Shown: positions 6,757 to 16,155, counted from the first letter of the stretch. The stretch: 64,000 nt of DNA from CAVQKZ01 sp963837325 (GCA_963837325.1 CAWIMV010000002.1:620001-684000), one strand, 5' to 3'. Notes: generated by a model from the letters alone, not told the origin. Translations and numbers: made by a program.

Positions 6757-7608
6757 TTACTGGCGCTGGTACTCCTCCCAGGTGCGTATCGGGGTGACAT
6801 GTGGACCGTCGTCAGGGGCGCCGTTGGCCAGGCCGTTCTTGCCGAGGTAGTAGTCGCCGGTCTGGTGCTGGGCCGAGCTGGACAGGTCCGTGTCGCTGAT
6901 CGCGGCGGCGTGGATGTGGTACGGCCAGTCGCCCTGACTGGGGTTGCGGACCCACGCGGCGAAGCCGACCGTGCGCAAGGCCCTGGCCACCGTCACCCGG
7001 TAGGCCGACGTCATGCCCGAGACCGAGATGTCCACGACTCCACCGCCGTCGTGGGTGCCCGCCGACGAGGGGTCACCGCCTGGGTTGTAAGAGCCCTGGC
7101 TCAGAACGAGCGTGCGGCCGAGGATCTTCTCCGCGGCGGCGAGCATGCTGCGCGTGCGGGCGTTGATGATGACGCCGCCGCCGGTATCGATCCGCGCGCC
7201 CGGCCCGATGACGTTCGAGACAGTGAAGCGGCCCGTCCCGAGCTTGGTCAGCGACGTCTTGCCCGGCAGGCCGTTGGCGTCCAGACCGGTGTAGCCGAGC
7301 GACTTCTGATACTGCGCGTAGGCCGCGACGGTCGTGGTGCCGAAGTAACCGTCGACCCACTGCCCCGCGAGCAGGTGCTTGGCCTGCAGCGCCTGCTCGA
7401 CGAGAAGAACGCTGCTCTTCGCACCAGGCGTGAGCGTGTCGTCGGCCCGGCGCGGGTCGATCTGCGCCGCCTTGACGGTGGCCTCCATGTTCACGCTGGG
7501 CAGGGCGGCCGCGCCGGTCGTTGCTGACGACAGTGCGGACGAGGCGGTCACGGGGGTGAACACGGCCGCCGCGGCGAGCGCGGCGGCGGCGTAGGGCAGC
7601 AGCTTCAT
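6757..7608 (-). CDS. Secreted peptidoglycan-binding M15-like peptidase
   Basis: A 283-residue exported protein: signal peptide to about residue 25, a peptidoglycan-binding domain (about 60-125, with VDGYFGTTTVAAYAQYQKSLG), and a C-terminal zinc-peptidase-like domain. The likely ligands are His186 (GTHDGGG), Asp193 (VVDIS) and His233 (YHIHAA), as in VanX/D-Ala-D-Ala carboxypeptidases of family M15. It should trim or cut stem peptides in the wall. ATG 7608 follows GGAGG; a longer frame lacks a signal peptide at its N-terminus. It is 38 bp upstream of the CHAP-like gene and is probably the first gene of that operon. Confidence 0.8.
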   Translation of the reverse strand: MKLLPYAAAALAAAAVFTPVTASSALSSATTGAAALPSVNMEATVKAAQIDPRRADDTLTPGAKSSVLLVEQALQAKHLLAGQWVDGYFGTTTVAAYAQYQKSLGYTGLDANGLPGKTSLTKLGTGRFTVSNVIGPGARIDTGGGVIINARTRSMLAAAEKILGRTLVLSQGSYNPGGDPSSAGTHDGGGVVDISVSGMTSAYRVTVARALRTVGFAAWVRNPSQGDWPYHIHAAAISDTDLSSSAQHQTGDYYLGKNGLANGAPDDGPHVTPIRTWEEYQRQ

Positions 7609-7780
7609 CGGTCCTCCGATTCGTAGCTTCGCGACGGGGTTCTCACTGTCGAGGAAATGCCGCTTGTCCGAAACGCCGGACATGGCGGGATAGGAGGTTG
7701 ACGGCGTGCGGTCCTGTGAATTCGGGGGGAAAATCGCTGTTGTCAGCCTTCGCCGAGCCCGTTCCTGACAGGACCAGCCG

Positions 7781-8260
7781 ATGTCAGATCAGCCTGATTT
7801 CCAGCCGCGGGTGGCCGATGTGGCCGAGGCTGCCACCGTCGCCACGTTGTTGGACGCGTTCAACCGGGAGTTCGACACGCCCACTCCGGGACCGACGGTG
7901 CTGACCGCCCGGCTCGAGCGACTGCTATTCGGGCCCGACGTGTTCGCCGTCCTTGCCGGTGAGCCCTCGGTGGCCGTCGCGCTGGTGTCGATGCGACCGA
8001 ACGTCTGGTACGACGGCCCGGTCGCGCTGCTGGACGAGCTGTACGTCGCGCCGCGCTACCGCAGCCGAGGCATCGGTTCGGTTGTTCTGGAGCAGGTCGA
8101 GACCGCGGCCCGGCAGCGTGGCGCCGAATTGCTGGAGATCAACGTCGACGGCGAGGACGCCGACGCGCGCCGCTTCTACGAGGGCCACGGTTACACCAAT
8201 ACCGAACCGGGCCAGGACGAGCCGATGCTCTACTACTACCGAGACCTGACAAACGCGTAG
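7781..8260 (+). CDS. GNAT-family N-acetyltransferase
   Basis: A 159-residue acetyltransferase of the GNAT fold. The acetyl-CoA site is LDELYVAPRYRSRGIGSVV (motif A, R/Q-x-x-G-x-G/A with RSRGIG), followed by EINVDGEDADARRFYEGHGY (motif B). The acceptor amine is unknown. ATG 7781 has a weak AGGA 9 bases upstream. It is divergent from the M15-like peptidase across 172 bp and is not obviously linked to neighbours. The 179 bp after it, before the LacI gene, show no further gene. Confidence 0.87.
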   Translation: MSDQPDFQPRVADVAEAATVATLLDAFNREFDTPTPGPTVLTARLERLLFGPDVFAVLAGEPSVAVALVSMRPNVWYDGPVALLDELYVAPRYRSRGIGSVVLEQVETAARQRGAELLEINVDGEDADARRFYEGHGYTNTEPGQDEPMLYYYRDLTNA

Positions 8261-8439
8261 TTCGTTGCGCAACCTTGGCCACATCGACATCTTGCGCGAG
8301 CGGATCGACGGCCGGATAGGCCAGTAGTCCAACGTCGTTCGAGTCGTGTCGCACGCCGCGGTACGCCGGACTGCCTGGCGGACCCGTTGTCCGCCCGGAC
8401 GACGCACCGCCCCCAGCGGCAAGTGGGTAAGGTCGCGCC

Positions 8440-9465
8440 GTGGCCGACGATCACCGCGCCTCGCCGACGATCGCGGATGTCGCCCGCCACGCCGGGGTGT
8501 CACCGAGCACGGTCTCGTACGCCCTCAGCGGCCGCCGATCGATATCACCGACGACCCGCGAACGGGTCAAGGCAAGCATCGCGGCGCTGGGTTACCGTCC
8601 GCACGCCGGAGCGCGGGCGCTGGCCAGCAAGAGCACGAAGGTGCTCGGCCTGGTCGTGCCGCTGCGTACCGACGTCAACGTGCCGGTCATCATGCAGTTC
8701 GTGGTGTCGGTGGTGGTGGCGGCCCGCACGTACGACCACGACGTCCTGCTCGTGACCAAGGACGAGGGTCCGACCGGCCTCGAACGCATCTCGCACAGCG
8801 CGATGGTCGATGCGCTGATCGTCATGGATGTCGAGGCCAACGACGCTCGTGGCCCGCTGCTGCGAACCCTGCCGCAACCCGCCGTGCTGATCGGCCTTCC
8901 GGAGCGGCGAGCCGGCCTTACCTGCGTCGACCTCGACTTCTTCGCTGCCGGCCGCGAGGCGGCCCAGCACCTGGCTGAGCACGGCCACCGCCGGGTGGCG
9001 CTCATCGGGCCGCCGGCCGGCGTCTACCAACGTGGCACCAGCTACGCGACCCGGTTCCTCGCTGGTTTCCACGAAGCGGTGGCCGAATTCGGGTTGGACG
9101 CAGTGGTGCACTCCTGCGAGCCGACGTTCGAGGGAGCGCGGGAATGCCTCGGCCTGATCGATGCCGAACGACCGGGCACGACCGGGCTGATCGTGCACAA
9201 CGAAGCGGCCCTAGGACCGGTGCTATCGGTACTGCGCGGGAGTAAGCGGCTGGTGCCCGACGATGTCTCCCTGGTCGCGGTCTGCCCCGAGGACGTCGCG
9301 GTCAGCATGCCGGTCGCGCTCACCTCGATCGAAATCCCGAGTCACGAGGTCGGGGCCCTCGCGGTCGAGATGGTGATGGATCTGCTCGACGGCAAGAACC
9401 TGGCCCAGACCCGGCTCCTGTCGCCGACGCTGACCGAGCGGGACAGCTGCGGCCCCGCCCGGTGA
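8440..9465 (+). CDS. LacI-family transcriptional regulator
   Basis: A 341-residue repressor: N-terminal helix-turn-helix (TIADVARHAGVSPSTVSYAL, residues about 10-29) and hinge helix (GARALASKSTK), then a periplasmic-binding-protein-like sensor domain. LacI proteins bind pseudo-palindromes with a central CG and leave them when a sugar is bound. Two such palindromes lie in the control region of the adjacent glycosidase/ABC locus, so this protein is the probable local regulator and its inducer a xylo-oligosaccharide or related sugar. Start is GTG. The gene is convergent with the GH3 gene, 24 bp apart. Confidence 0.9.
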   Translation: MADDHRASPTIADVARHAGVSPSTVSYALSGRRSISPTTRERVKASIAALGYRPHAGARALASKSTKVLGLVVPLRTDVNVPVIMQFVVSVVVAARTYDHDVLLVTKDEGPTGLERISHSAMVDALIVMDVEANDARGPLLRTLPQPAVLIGLPERRAGLTCVDLDFFAAGREAAQHLAEHGHRRVALIGPPAGVYQRGTSYATRFLAGFHEAVAEFGLDAVVHSCEPTFEGARECLGLIDAERPGTTGLIVHNEAALGPVLSVLRGSKRLVPDDVSLVAVCPEDVAVSMPVALTSIEIPSHEVGALAVEMVMDLLDGKNLAQTRLLSPTLTERDSCGPAR

Positions 9466-9489
9466 GCCGTCGAACTCGCCCGTGTTCGA

Positions 9490-12400
9490 TCAGTTCAACG
9501 AGAAGGTGCTCACGCGCAGCCCGGCGCTGAGGACGAGGTACACGTCATGGGTGCCGCGCCCCGCAGGCAGGTGGGACAACGCCGCGGTGACGGTCTCGTA
9601 GCGGTAGACGTCGCCCGTGCTGGGCGCGGCAACCGTTCCGACGAGGCGTCCGTCGGGACCGTCGAGGCGAATCTGGATCGTGCCGTTGCCGGCCGCCGCC
9701 TGAGCCGCCCGGGCGGTGAACGTGCGGCTCCGGTCGAGCCGGGCGTCGGCATACTTCGCCCAGTTTCCCGCGGCTGCGGACCCGAGCGCCGTACCGGCGG
9801 TCTTGGTTTCGTCCACGAGCCGCACCCCGGAGTAGCCGTCGAAGTTCTCGGCCCGGGTCACGGCGTGCAGGTTTCGCGGCGGGATCGTCGCGCCCCGGAC
9901 GAACGCCTGCGCCCGCTGCCGGATGTCGGCCGAGGAGGCGCCGACGAGCACGTCGTACTTCCCGGACTCCACCACCCATCTGCTGCGGGTCACGTCCCAG
10001 TGCCGAAGTTCGCTCGCCGGCAGGCTGAAGCGCACCGTGGTGCTCTCGTGCGGCGCAAGCGTCACCCGCTGGAAGCCGCGGAGCTGACGCACGGGCTCCT
10101 TGTCGCGGGACGTGCGCTGATGGGTGTAGAGCTGCACGACCTCGGTGCCGGAGCGGCGGCCGGTGTTGGTGACCCGGACGCTGGCCTGAAGCCGGCCGGA
10201 CGCCGGAACGACGCGCGAGCTGCGCAGGTCGCTGTAGCGGAACTTCGTGTAGGACAGCCCGTACCCGAACGGGTACAGCGGCGCGCCCTGGTAGTACAGG
10301 TAGGTCTGGTCGGACGAGATGATGTCGTAGTTGTTGAGGTCGGGCGGCAGGTCGGTGTCGGAGCGGTACCAGGTCTGCGTGAGTCGCCCGGACGGGTTGT
10401 AGTCGCCGAACAGCACGTCGGCGATGGCGTGCCCGGTCTCGGCACCAGCATGCGTCGTCCACAGGATCGCCGGCACATGCTCCTGTTCCCAGTTGATGGT
10501 GTCGGGGTAGCTGGTCTGCAACACGACCACCGTCTTCGGGTTCGCCGCGTGCACCGCCCGGACCAGCGCCTCCTGCCCGGCCGACAGCGCCATCGTCGTC
10601 CGGTCGTGGGCCTCGCGTCCGTTGATGAACGGCATGCTGCCCACGGTCATGACGACCACGTCGGCTCGCTTCGCGGCCGCGACCGCGCTGGCTATGCCGC
10701 TGCGCAGCACCTGCTTGCGGAAGTGTGTCGCCGCCTGCGCCGATCCCAGCCCGATCTGCCCGTCGGCTCCGACCGTCACGTAGGTGCCGCCGCCCCACCA
10801 GCTTTCCTGCGTGTCGTAGCCGGCATAGCGCAGCAGCACGCTGCCGTCGCTGCTCGGCTCCAGGCTGAATTGCTGCTGGACGTACCAGCCGTTGGGCTGA
10901 TCGTCACGGGTGACCAGCGGCCCGCCGTTGTAGCCGAGGTATTTGCCGTTCGCGACGTTGCGCAGGGTGACGATGTTCTGGCCCCAGTCCACGACGTCGA
11001 ACTGGGCGGCGCTGGATGCACTCGGCGCTCCGGCGGTCACCACGTCGGCACTGGTCGTGCCCGTCGCCGCGAGGTATTTGCCGGTTGCCGCGTTCTGCAG
11101 CGCGATCCGGTCCGAACCCTCGCTGCCGACGACGCTCGAGCCGGCGCCGGCGCGTTCCCGGATGCCCTGCAACGGCGTGACCCGGTACGGCAGCTCACCG
11201 CCGTACCAGTCGGAGTACAGCGTGTCCTCGAGCGGTCCCACCACCGCGATCCTCGCGGCGCGCGTTGCCAACGGCAGGGTCCCGCCGCTGTTCTTGAGCA
11301 GGACGCTCGCCTCGTCCGCGGTCCTGCGGGCCAACTGGCGATGGGCCGGGCTGTCGATCACCGACGGGCTGACGTGCGCGTACGGCCCGCCGTCCGGATC
11401 GAACTGGCCGAGCCGCAATCGGAGGCTGAGCACGGGACGATCCGCGCGAGTGATGTCCTGCTCGCTCAGTAGTCCCTGCGCGAGGGCGCTCTTGATGTCT
11501 CGGATCATCGGTTGGTTGTCCGAGCCGTCCATGGTGAAGCTGTTGAGCCCGGCCTTGATGATGGCGGCATCGGCCTCGGGTTGAGTGGCGTAGTACTGCT
11601 CGCTGCCGGTCAGGTTCCCGGGCGCGAAGGCATCGGTCACGTTGAAGAGCGGGTGCTTGCTCCAACTGCGCTCGAGCTGCGCCAGATCGGGGTTCACCGT
11701 GTCCGGACGGCCGTTGACCAGGTTGTACGACGACATGACGCCGGTGGCCGCGTCGGCTCGAAGGGTGGGTTCGAAGGCCTGGCGGTCGTACTCGTTGAGC
11801 ACCCGCGGTGGGACATTCGACGACGTGGTGTCGCGCTTGGTCTCGTTGTTGTACGCGAGGTAGTGCTTCAGCGTCGGTGCCGTCTTCAGGTAGGTCGGGT
11901 CGTCTCCTTCCAGCCCGCGGCCGTACGCGGTCGCGATCGCACTGGTCAGCAGCGGATCCTCCGAGTAGCCCTCCTCGTTTCGCCCCCAGCGCGGGTCACG
12001 CAGCAGGTTGGTCACCGGTGCCCAGAGGTTCAGGCCCCAGACGACCGGATTCTGAGCGTTGTAGCCGCGCGCCTCGTCGCCGGTGGCCGAGCCGACCTTC
12101 CTGATCAGAGCCGGATCCCAGGTGCTCGCCATTCCCACCGCCTGCGGGAACACCGTCCCCTTGGCCGTCACGACGTTCCAGTTGTTGTTCAGGTCGTTCG
12201 ACCAGGCCACGCCGTGCAGGGCCTCGGTGCCGGCTTTGAAATACGGGATGCCGAGCCGCGGGATCGGCGCCTGCGACTGATGCAGCAACGAGATCTTCTC
12301 GTCCAAAGTCAACCGGTTGAGCAGATCGTCGATGCGCCGGTCCATCGACAGGTGCGGATTGCGGAACGGGTAGTCGGCCGGCTGCGTCTGGGCGTGGGCC

Positions 12401-12546
12401 GATTCCTGGAGGGCCGCGACCGGCGTCAACGCCGCGGCCACTACCAGCACGGCGACCAGGACCCGCCCCCGTCCGCGCCGCGCCGCGGTGCTCAATCGGG
12501 CCGAAGCGGCGGCGGGCCGGGAAGGGGTTATGGGACGCGATGGCAC
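9490..12546 (-). CDS. Secreted multidomain GH3 glycosidase (beta-xylosidase/glucosidase type)
   Basis: A 1018-residue exported glycoside hydrolase. After a long signal sequence (to about 52) comes the GH3 barrel with DDLLNRLTLDEKISLL, GIPYFKAGTEALHG and LRDPRWGRNEEGYSEDP. Asp305 of FNVTDAFAP is the likely nucleophile. The second GH3 domain (from about 405) is interrupted at about 478-612 by a beta-trefoil/fascin-like segment with two repeats (NAATGKYLAATG, NVANGKYLGYNG), and Glu645 in GREAHDR is the likely acid/base. A fibronectin-III-like domain and a CBM6-like domain (about 880-1018) follow. It probably removes xylose or glucose from plant oligosaccharides outside the cell; exact specificity is open. 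Confidence 0.88.
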   Translation of the reverse strand: MPSRPITPSRPAAASARLSTAARRGRGRVLVAVLVVAAALTPVAALQESAHAQTQPADYPFRNPHLSMDRRIDDLLNRLTLDEKISLLHQSQAPIPRLGIPYFKAGTEALHGVAWSNDLNNNWNVVTAKGTVFPQAVGMASTWDPALIRKVGSATGDEARGYNAQNPVVWGLNLWAPVTNLLRDPRWGRNEEGYSEDPLLTSAIATAYGRGLEGDDPTYLKTAPTLKHYLAYNNETKRDTTSSNVPPRVLNEYDRQAFEPTLRADAATGVMSSYNLVNGRPDTVNPDLAQLERSWSKHPLFNVTDAFAPGNLTGSEQYYATQPEADAAIIKAGLNSFTMDGSDNQPMIRDIKSALAQGLLSEQDITRADRPVLSLRLRLGQFDPDGGPYAHVSPSVIDSPAHRQLARRTADEASVLLKNSGGTLPLATRAARIAVVGPLEDTLYSDWYGGELPYRVTPLQGIRERAGAGSSVVGSEGSDRIALQNAATGKYLAATGTTSADVVTAGAPSASSAAQFDVVDWGQNIVTLRNVANGKYLGYNGGPLVTRDDQPNGWYVQQQFSLEPSSDGSVLLRYAGYDTQESWWGGGTYVTVGADGQIGLGSAQAATHFRKQVLRSGIASAVAAAKRADVVVMTVGSMPFINGREAHDRTTMALSAGQEALVRAVHAANPKTVVVLQTSYPDTINWEQEHVPAILWTTHAGAETGHAIADVLFGDYNPSGRLTQTWYRSDTDLPPDLNNYDIISSDQTYLYYQGAPLYPFGYGLSYTKFRYSDLRSSRVVPASGRLQASVRVTNTGRRSGTEVVQLYTHQRTSRDKEPVRQLRGFQRVTLAPHESTTVRFSLPASELRHWDVTRSRWVVESGKYDVLVGASSADIRQRAQAFVRGATIPPRNLHAVTRAENFDGYSGVRLVDETKTAGTALGSAAAGNWAKYADARLDRSRTFTARAAQAAAGNGTIQIRLDGPDGRLVGTVAAPSTGDVYRYETVTAALSHLPAGRGTHDVYLVLSAGLRVSTFSLN

Positions 12547-12640
12547 GGTGGGGCCTCCTCGCAGCGGCCGGGACCCAGAGGTGCCCGGAACCGGTCCGAC
12601 GGTGAGCCGCGCGGCGGGTCCAGCCGAGCGGAACGGATTG

Positions 12641-12654
12641 TCGAATCGCTTCGA
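12641..12654. promoter_or_regulatory. LacI-type operator on the GH3 side
   Basis: TCGAATCGCTTCGA, a near-perfect 14-bp palindrome with the central CG expected of LacI operators. It lies 95 bp before the GH3 start codon. The 324-bp divergent region 12547-12870 otherwise shows no gene. Confidence 0.6.
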
Positions 12655-12793
12655 CGCACGTTAGGCCCGCTCCAGAACGGCTGTCAATGGTTCGTCCGGT
12701 TTGTCGGATCGCGCCAAACTTGCCGTCGTTGTGCACTCCAGGCAAAAGCTTGCCCGCGCGAGCCAGTGCCCGTAGCCTCCGTCCCCGAGGATC

Positions 12794-12803
12794 GAAGCGC
12801 TTC
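12794..12803. promoter_or_regulatory. LacI-type operator on the ABC-importer side
   Basis: GAAGCGCTTC, a perfect 10-bp palindrome with central CG (extended TCGAAGCGCTTCAA), 67 bp before the start of the solute-binding protein. It shares the half-site GAA.CGnTTC with the operator 140 bp away, suggesting one LacI protein controls both directions. Confidence 0.62.
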
Positions 12804-12870
12804 AACGATTGCGCCCGATCGAACCCGCAAGCCGGCCGGTCGGGACCGCGCCGAGGAAAGGCGGACGCTG

Positions 12871-14190
12871 ATGCACCGCAGAGCCATGGGAATCGCCGTG
12901 CTGGTGGCCACCGTCGGAGCGCTGCTGCTGAGTGCTTGCTCCAGCTCGGGCTCGAGCGGCTCGGCGACTGTCCACAAGGACCCGAGTGGCAAGGGCAAGA
13001 CCCTGAAGGTTTGGTACTACGAGCCGGCCGATAGCGCGATGGGCATCGCCTGGAAGCAAGCCATCAAGGACTTCGAGCAGGAGACCGGCGCTAAGGTCAA
13101 GTTCGAACTGAAGGCCTTCGAGCAGATCAACCAGAGCGCGAGCCAGGTGCTCAACTCCTCGGCTGCACCCGACGTCATGGAGTACAACAAGGGCAACGCC
13201 ACCGCCGGCCTGCTGTCCAGCCAAGGGCTTTTGACGAACCTGAACAAGGCCGTCCAGGCCTACGGCTGGGACAAGGATCTCGCGCCGTCCCTACAGACGA
13301 CCGCGAAGTACAACGCCAAGGGCGTCATGGGTTCCGGCGACTTCTACGGCATCCCGAACTACGGCGAGTACGTCGAGATGTACTACAACAAGGACGCGTT
13401 CGCGAAGTACAACATCGCGGTACCGACCACGTTCGAACAGCTCGAGCAGGCGATGGCCACCTTCAAGTCGCACGGGATTACGGCGCTCTCGGAGTCGGCC
13501 CAGGAGTACCCGCTCGGCCAGTTGCTGTACCAGCTCGCCCTGTCGAAGGCCTCGCGGGACTGGGTGACGAAGTACCAGACCTACACCGGCAAGGTTGACT
13601 TCCACGACGCAGCCTGGACCTTCGCCGCAAACACGATCCAGGACTGGGTGAAGAAGGGCTACATCTCGAAGAACGCGAGTGGGATCAAGGCGCAGGATGC
13701 CGGTGACGCCTTCACCGCCGGGACCAACCCCATGTTCTTCTCGGGCAGCTGGTGGTACGGCGGTTTCGCCACGTCGCTGAAGTTCCAGTGGGGGACGTTC
13801 CTGTTCCCGGGCAGCACCATGTCGCCCGGCTCGTCCGGCAACCTCTGGGTCGTTCCGGTGAAGGGCAAGAACAAGGACCTCGCCTACAAGTTCATCGACA
13901 TCACGATGTCGAAGAAGATCCAGAACTTGTTGGGCAACCACGGCGGCATCCCGGTGGCCGCGGAGCCCACCTCCATCACCGACGCCCGGAGCAAGGAGTT
14001 GGAGGCGAACTTCACCACGCTCACCAAGCGCGACGGCTTGGGCTTCTACCCGGACTGGCCGACATCCACCTTTTACAACCAGATCAACGCCGCCCTGCAG
14101 GAGCTGCTCAACGGCACCACCTCACCCAAGGACATGCTGTCGAAACTCGGTGACGAGTACACAGCGGGGGTCAAGAAGATCACGAGGTAG
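12871..14190 (+). CDS. Sugar ABC transporter, substrate-binding lipoprotein
   Basis: A 439-residue extracellular solute-binding protein of family 1 (CUT1 class). The lipoprotein signal ends in LLLSAC with Cys23 as the lipidation site. The mature part has the sugar-binding features LKVWYYEP, SAAPDVMEYN and FYGIPNYGEYVEMYYNKDAF. ATG 12871 follows GAGGAAAGGCGG. It is the first gene of a four-gene operon with two permeases and an alpha-xylosidase; no ATPase is encoded here, so a shared MsiK-like ATPase elsewhere probably powers import. Xylosyl-oligosaccharides are the inferred cargo. Confidence 0.9.
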   Translation: MHRRAMGIAVLVATVGALLLSACSSSGSSGSATVHKDPSGKGKTLKVWYYEPADSAMGIAWKQAIKDFEQETGAKVKFELKAFEQINQSASQVLNSSAAPDVMEYNKGNATAGLLSSQGLLTNLNKAVQAYGWDKDLAPSLQTTAKYNAKGVMGSGDFYGIPNYGEYVEMYYNKDAFAKYNIAVPTTFEQLEQAMATFKSHGITALSESAQEYPLGQLLYQLALSKASRDWVTKYQTYTGKVDFHDAAWTFAANTIQDWVKKGYISKNASGIKAQDAGDAFTAGTNPMFFSGSWWYGGFATSLKFQWGTFLFPGSTMSPGSSGNLWVVPVKGKNKDLAYKFIDITMSKKIQNLLGNHGGIPVAAEPTSITDARSKELEANFTTLTKRDGLGFYPDWPTSTFYNQINAALQELLNGTTSPKDMLSKLGDEYTAGVKKITR

Positions 14191-14265
14191 CGCGGTGCGG
14201 GAGCCGGCGCCGTCTCCCGACCGCCGGCCCTCTCGCCCCGCTCCTGATCAGGAAAGGCACCGGTC

Positions 14266-15225
14266 ATGGCGCTCACCAGTGCAACGTTGTCGCGGCAGCC
14301 CGCAACCGGAGCTGGTCCGCCCCGGAGCCGTAGGAAGCGAACGACCGGTTACTGGCTCTATCTCATACCAGGCTTCGTGCTACTCGTCTCCGTGATCATC
14401 GTGCCGCTGGTCTGGAACGTGTATCTGAGTTTCACCTTCTACCGCGGGATCCGGCCGCCGACCTATGCCGGACTCGCCAACTGGAAGGAGCTCGTCCACG
14501 ACGACGCGTTCTGGTCGTCGTTCGAGAACAGCATTGCCATGATCATCGCGATGGTGGTGATCCCGACGTTGATCGGGCTGATGCTCGCCGCCATGCTGTT
14601 CGACCTGGTCGGCCGCAAGTTCGGCGCGCGTCCGGCGAGCGTGCTGCGGGCGATCTACTACCTGCCGCAGCTGCTGCCGATCGCCGTCGCCTCGATCGTG
14701 ATCGGCTGGATCCTGCGCCCGTCGAACGGCGCCCTCAACCAGATTCTGTCCGGGATCGGGTTGCCCGGCCTGCGCCACAACTGGCTCGGGGCGCCGGACA
14801 CGGCGCTGCTCTCCGTCGGTGCCGTGCTGGTCTGGGTGCAGATCGGCTACCCGGTCGTGATCTTCATGGCCGCGCTGCAGCGCGTCGATCCCGAACTCTA
14901 CGAAGCGGCCGAGATCGACGGTGCGAACTGGTACCAGCGTTTGCGCGCGATCACGTTGCCGATGATCCGGCCCGAGGTCTACGTGGTGACGCTGACCTGC
15001 ACGATCGCGGCGTTGAAGGTGTTCGCACCGGTATACACGCTGACCCGTGGCGGCCCCGGCACGTCCACCATCGTTCCGAGCTACTACTCCTACACCGAGT
15101 TCTTCCAGGACCAGGAGGTCGGCTACGGCGCGACGATCGCGACCGCCCTGTCGATCGTGATCCTGGTGGTGGCCGTGTTCTTCGTGCGCGCGCAGAACCG
15201 GGCCGCGCGGGAGGACGAACGGTGA
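14266..15225 (+). CDS. Sugar ABC transporter permease (MalF-like)
   Basis: A 319-residue membrane protein with six predicted helices. The first is YLIPGFVLLVSVIIVPLVWN. The conserved ABC coupling motif is EAAEIDGANWYQRLRAITLP. It pairs with the next gene to form the heterodimeric channel of a CUT1 importer. RBS AGGAAAGG precedes the ATG, and the gene overlaps the second permease by four bases (GTGA). Confidence 0.92.
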   Translation: MALTSATLSRQPATGAGPPRSRRKRTTGYWLYLIPGFVLLVSVIIVPLVWNVYLSFTFYRGIRPPTYAGLANWKELVHDDAFWSSFENSIAMIIAMVVIPTLIGLMLAAMLFDLVGRKFGARPASVLRAIYYLPQLLPIAVASIVIGWILRPSNGALNQILSGIGLPGLRHNWLGAPDTALLSVGAVLVWVQIGYPVVIFMAALQRVDPELYEAAEIDGANWYQRLRAITLPMIRPEVYVVTLTCTIAALKVFAPVYTLTRGGPGTSTIVPSYYSYTEFFQDQEVGYGATIATALSIVILVVAVFFVRAQNRAAREDER

Positions 15226-16133
15226 GCGCCACGCTGGCCAAGGGCGGTCCAACGGTCGAGCGGCAGGGCCAGCGGCCCACATCGACCGGTCCGCGCCGGC
15301 CGAACGGGCGACGACGCACGCTCGGTGACTGGGTGCTGCTGGCCAGCGCCGTCGTCATCGCCGCGGTGATCGCCGCGCCGTTCGTGCTCGTGCTGATCAA
15401 TTCGTTCAAGTCTCCGTCGGACTATGCCAGCGGGGGCCCGTTCAGCCTGCCGTCCCATCTCTACCTGCACGGGCTGCAGACGTTCTGGGACCAGGTCGAT
15501 TTTCCGCGCAAGCTCTGGAACAGCATCTTCATCTCGAGCCTGGTGTCGGTGTTCGCCGTGGTGGTCTCGGCGCTCAACGCCTACGCAATCGGGATCGGGC
15601 GGGTGCGCGGCCGCACCTGGATCATCGTCGCGTTTCTGGTGGCCAACATCCTGCCGCAGGAGGCCTTGCTCTACCCGCTCTACATCATGTTCAAGCAGGT
15701 CGGCCTCTACGACAACGTGTGGAGCGTGATCATCATCTTCACGGTGATCCAGAGCGCATTCGGCACCTACCTGCTCTCCAGCGTGTTCGGCACCTTCCCG
15801 CGCGAGATCCTGGAAGCCGCGGCCCTCGACGGTGCGTCCCGGTGGGAAATCCTGCGGCGGGTCGTCGTCCCGATCAGTCGGCCCACCCTCACGGTGCTGG
15901 CGATCTTCTTCTTCATCTGGACGTGGAACGAATTCCTGCTCCCACTCGCGTTCCTCGTCAGCAACGACAACCAGACCGTCCCGGTCTCGATCGCCACGCT
16001 GCAGGGCCAACACATCATGGACGTCACCACGACGAGCGCGTCCGCGTTGATGGGCCTCCTGCCGACCCTGGTCTTCTTCCTGATCTTCCAGCGCAAGCTC
16101 ACCCGCGGCATCACCGCCGGGGCCGTCAAATGA
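15222..16133 (+). CDS. Sugar ABC transporter permease (MalG-like)
   Basis: A 303-residue membrane protein, second half of the CUT1 channel. The N-terminus is basic and cytoplasmic, followed by helices such as VLLASAVVIAAVIAAPFVLV. The coupling motif is EAAALDGASRWEILRRVVVP, and FFIWTWNEFLLPL is typical of MalG-type subunits. Its GTG start overlaps the stop of the first permease. The alpha-xylosidase begins 22 bp downstream, so importer and glycosidase are co-transcribed. Confidence 0.92.
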   Translation: MSATLAKGGPTVERQGQRPTSTGPRRPNGRRRTLGDWVLLASAVVIAAVIAAPFVLVLINSFKSPSDYASGGPFSLPSHLYLHGLQTFWDQVDFPRKLWNSIFISSLVSVFAVVVSALNAYAIGIGRVRGRTWIIVAFLVANILPQEALLYPLYIMFKQVGLYDNVWSVIIIFTVIQSAFGTYLLSSVFGTFPREILEAAALDGASRWEILRRVVVPISRPTLTVLAIFFFIWTWNEFLLPLAFLVSNDNQTVPVSIATLQGQHIMDVTTTSASALMGLLPTLVFFLIFQRKLTRGITAGAVK

Positions 16134-16155
16134 TCCGAAAGGCCGAACAGACTCG

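Noticed and set aside
9547..11472. A 641-codon plus-strand frame opposite the GH3 gene
   Set aside because: The minus strand encodes GH3 motifs in order; the plus frame has no recognisable motif and biased composition.
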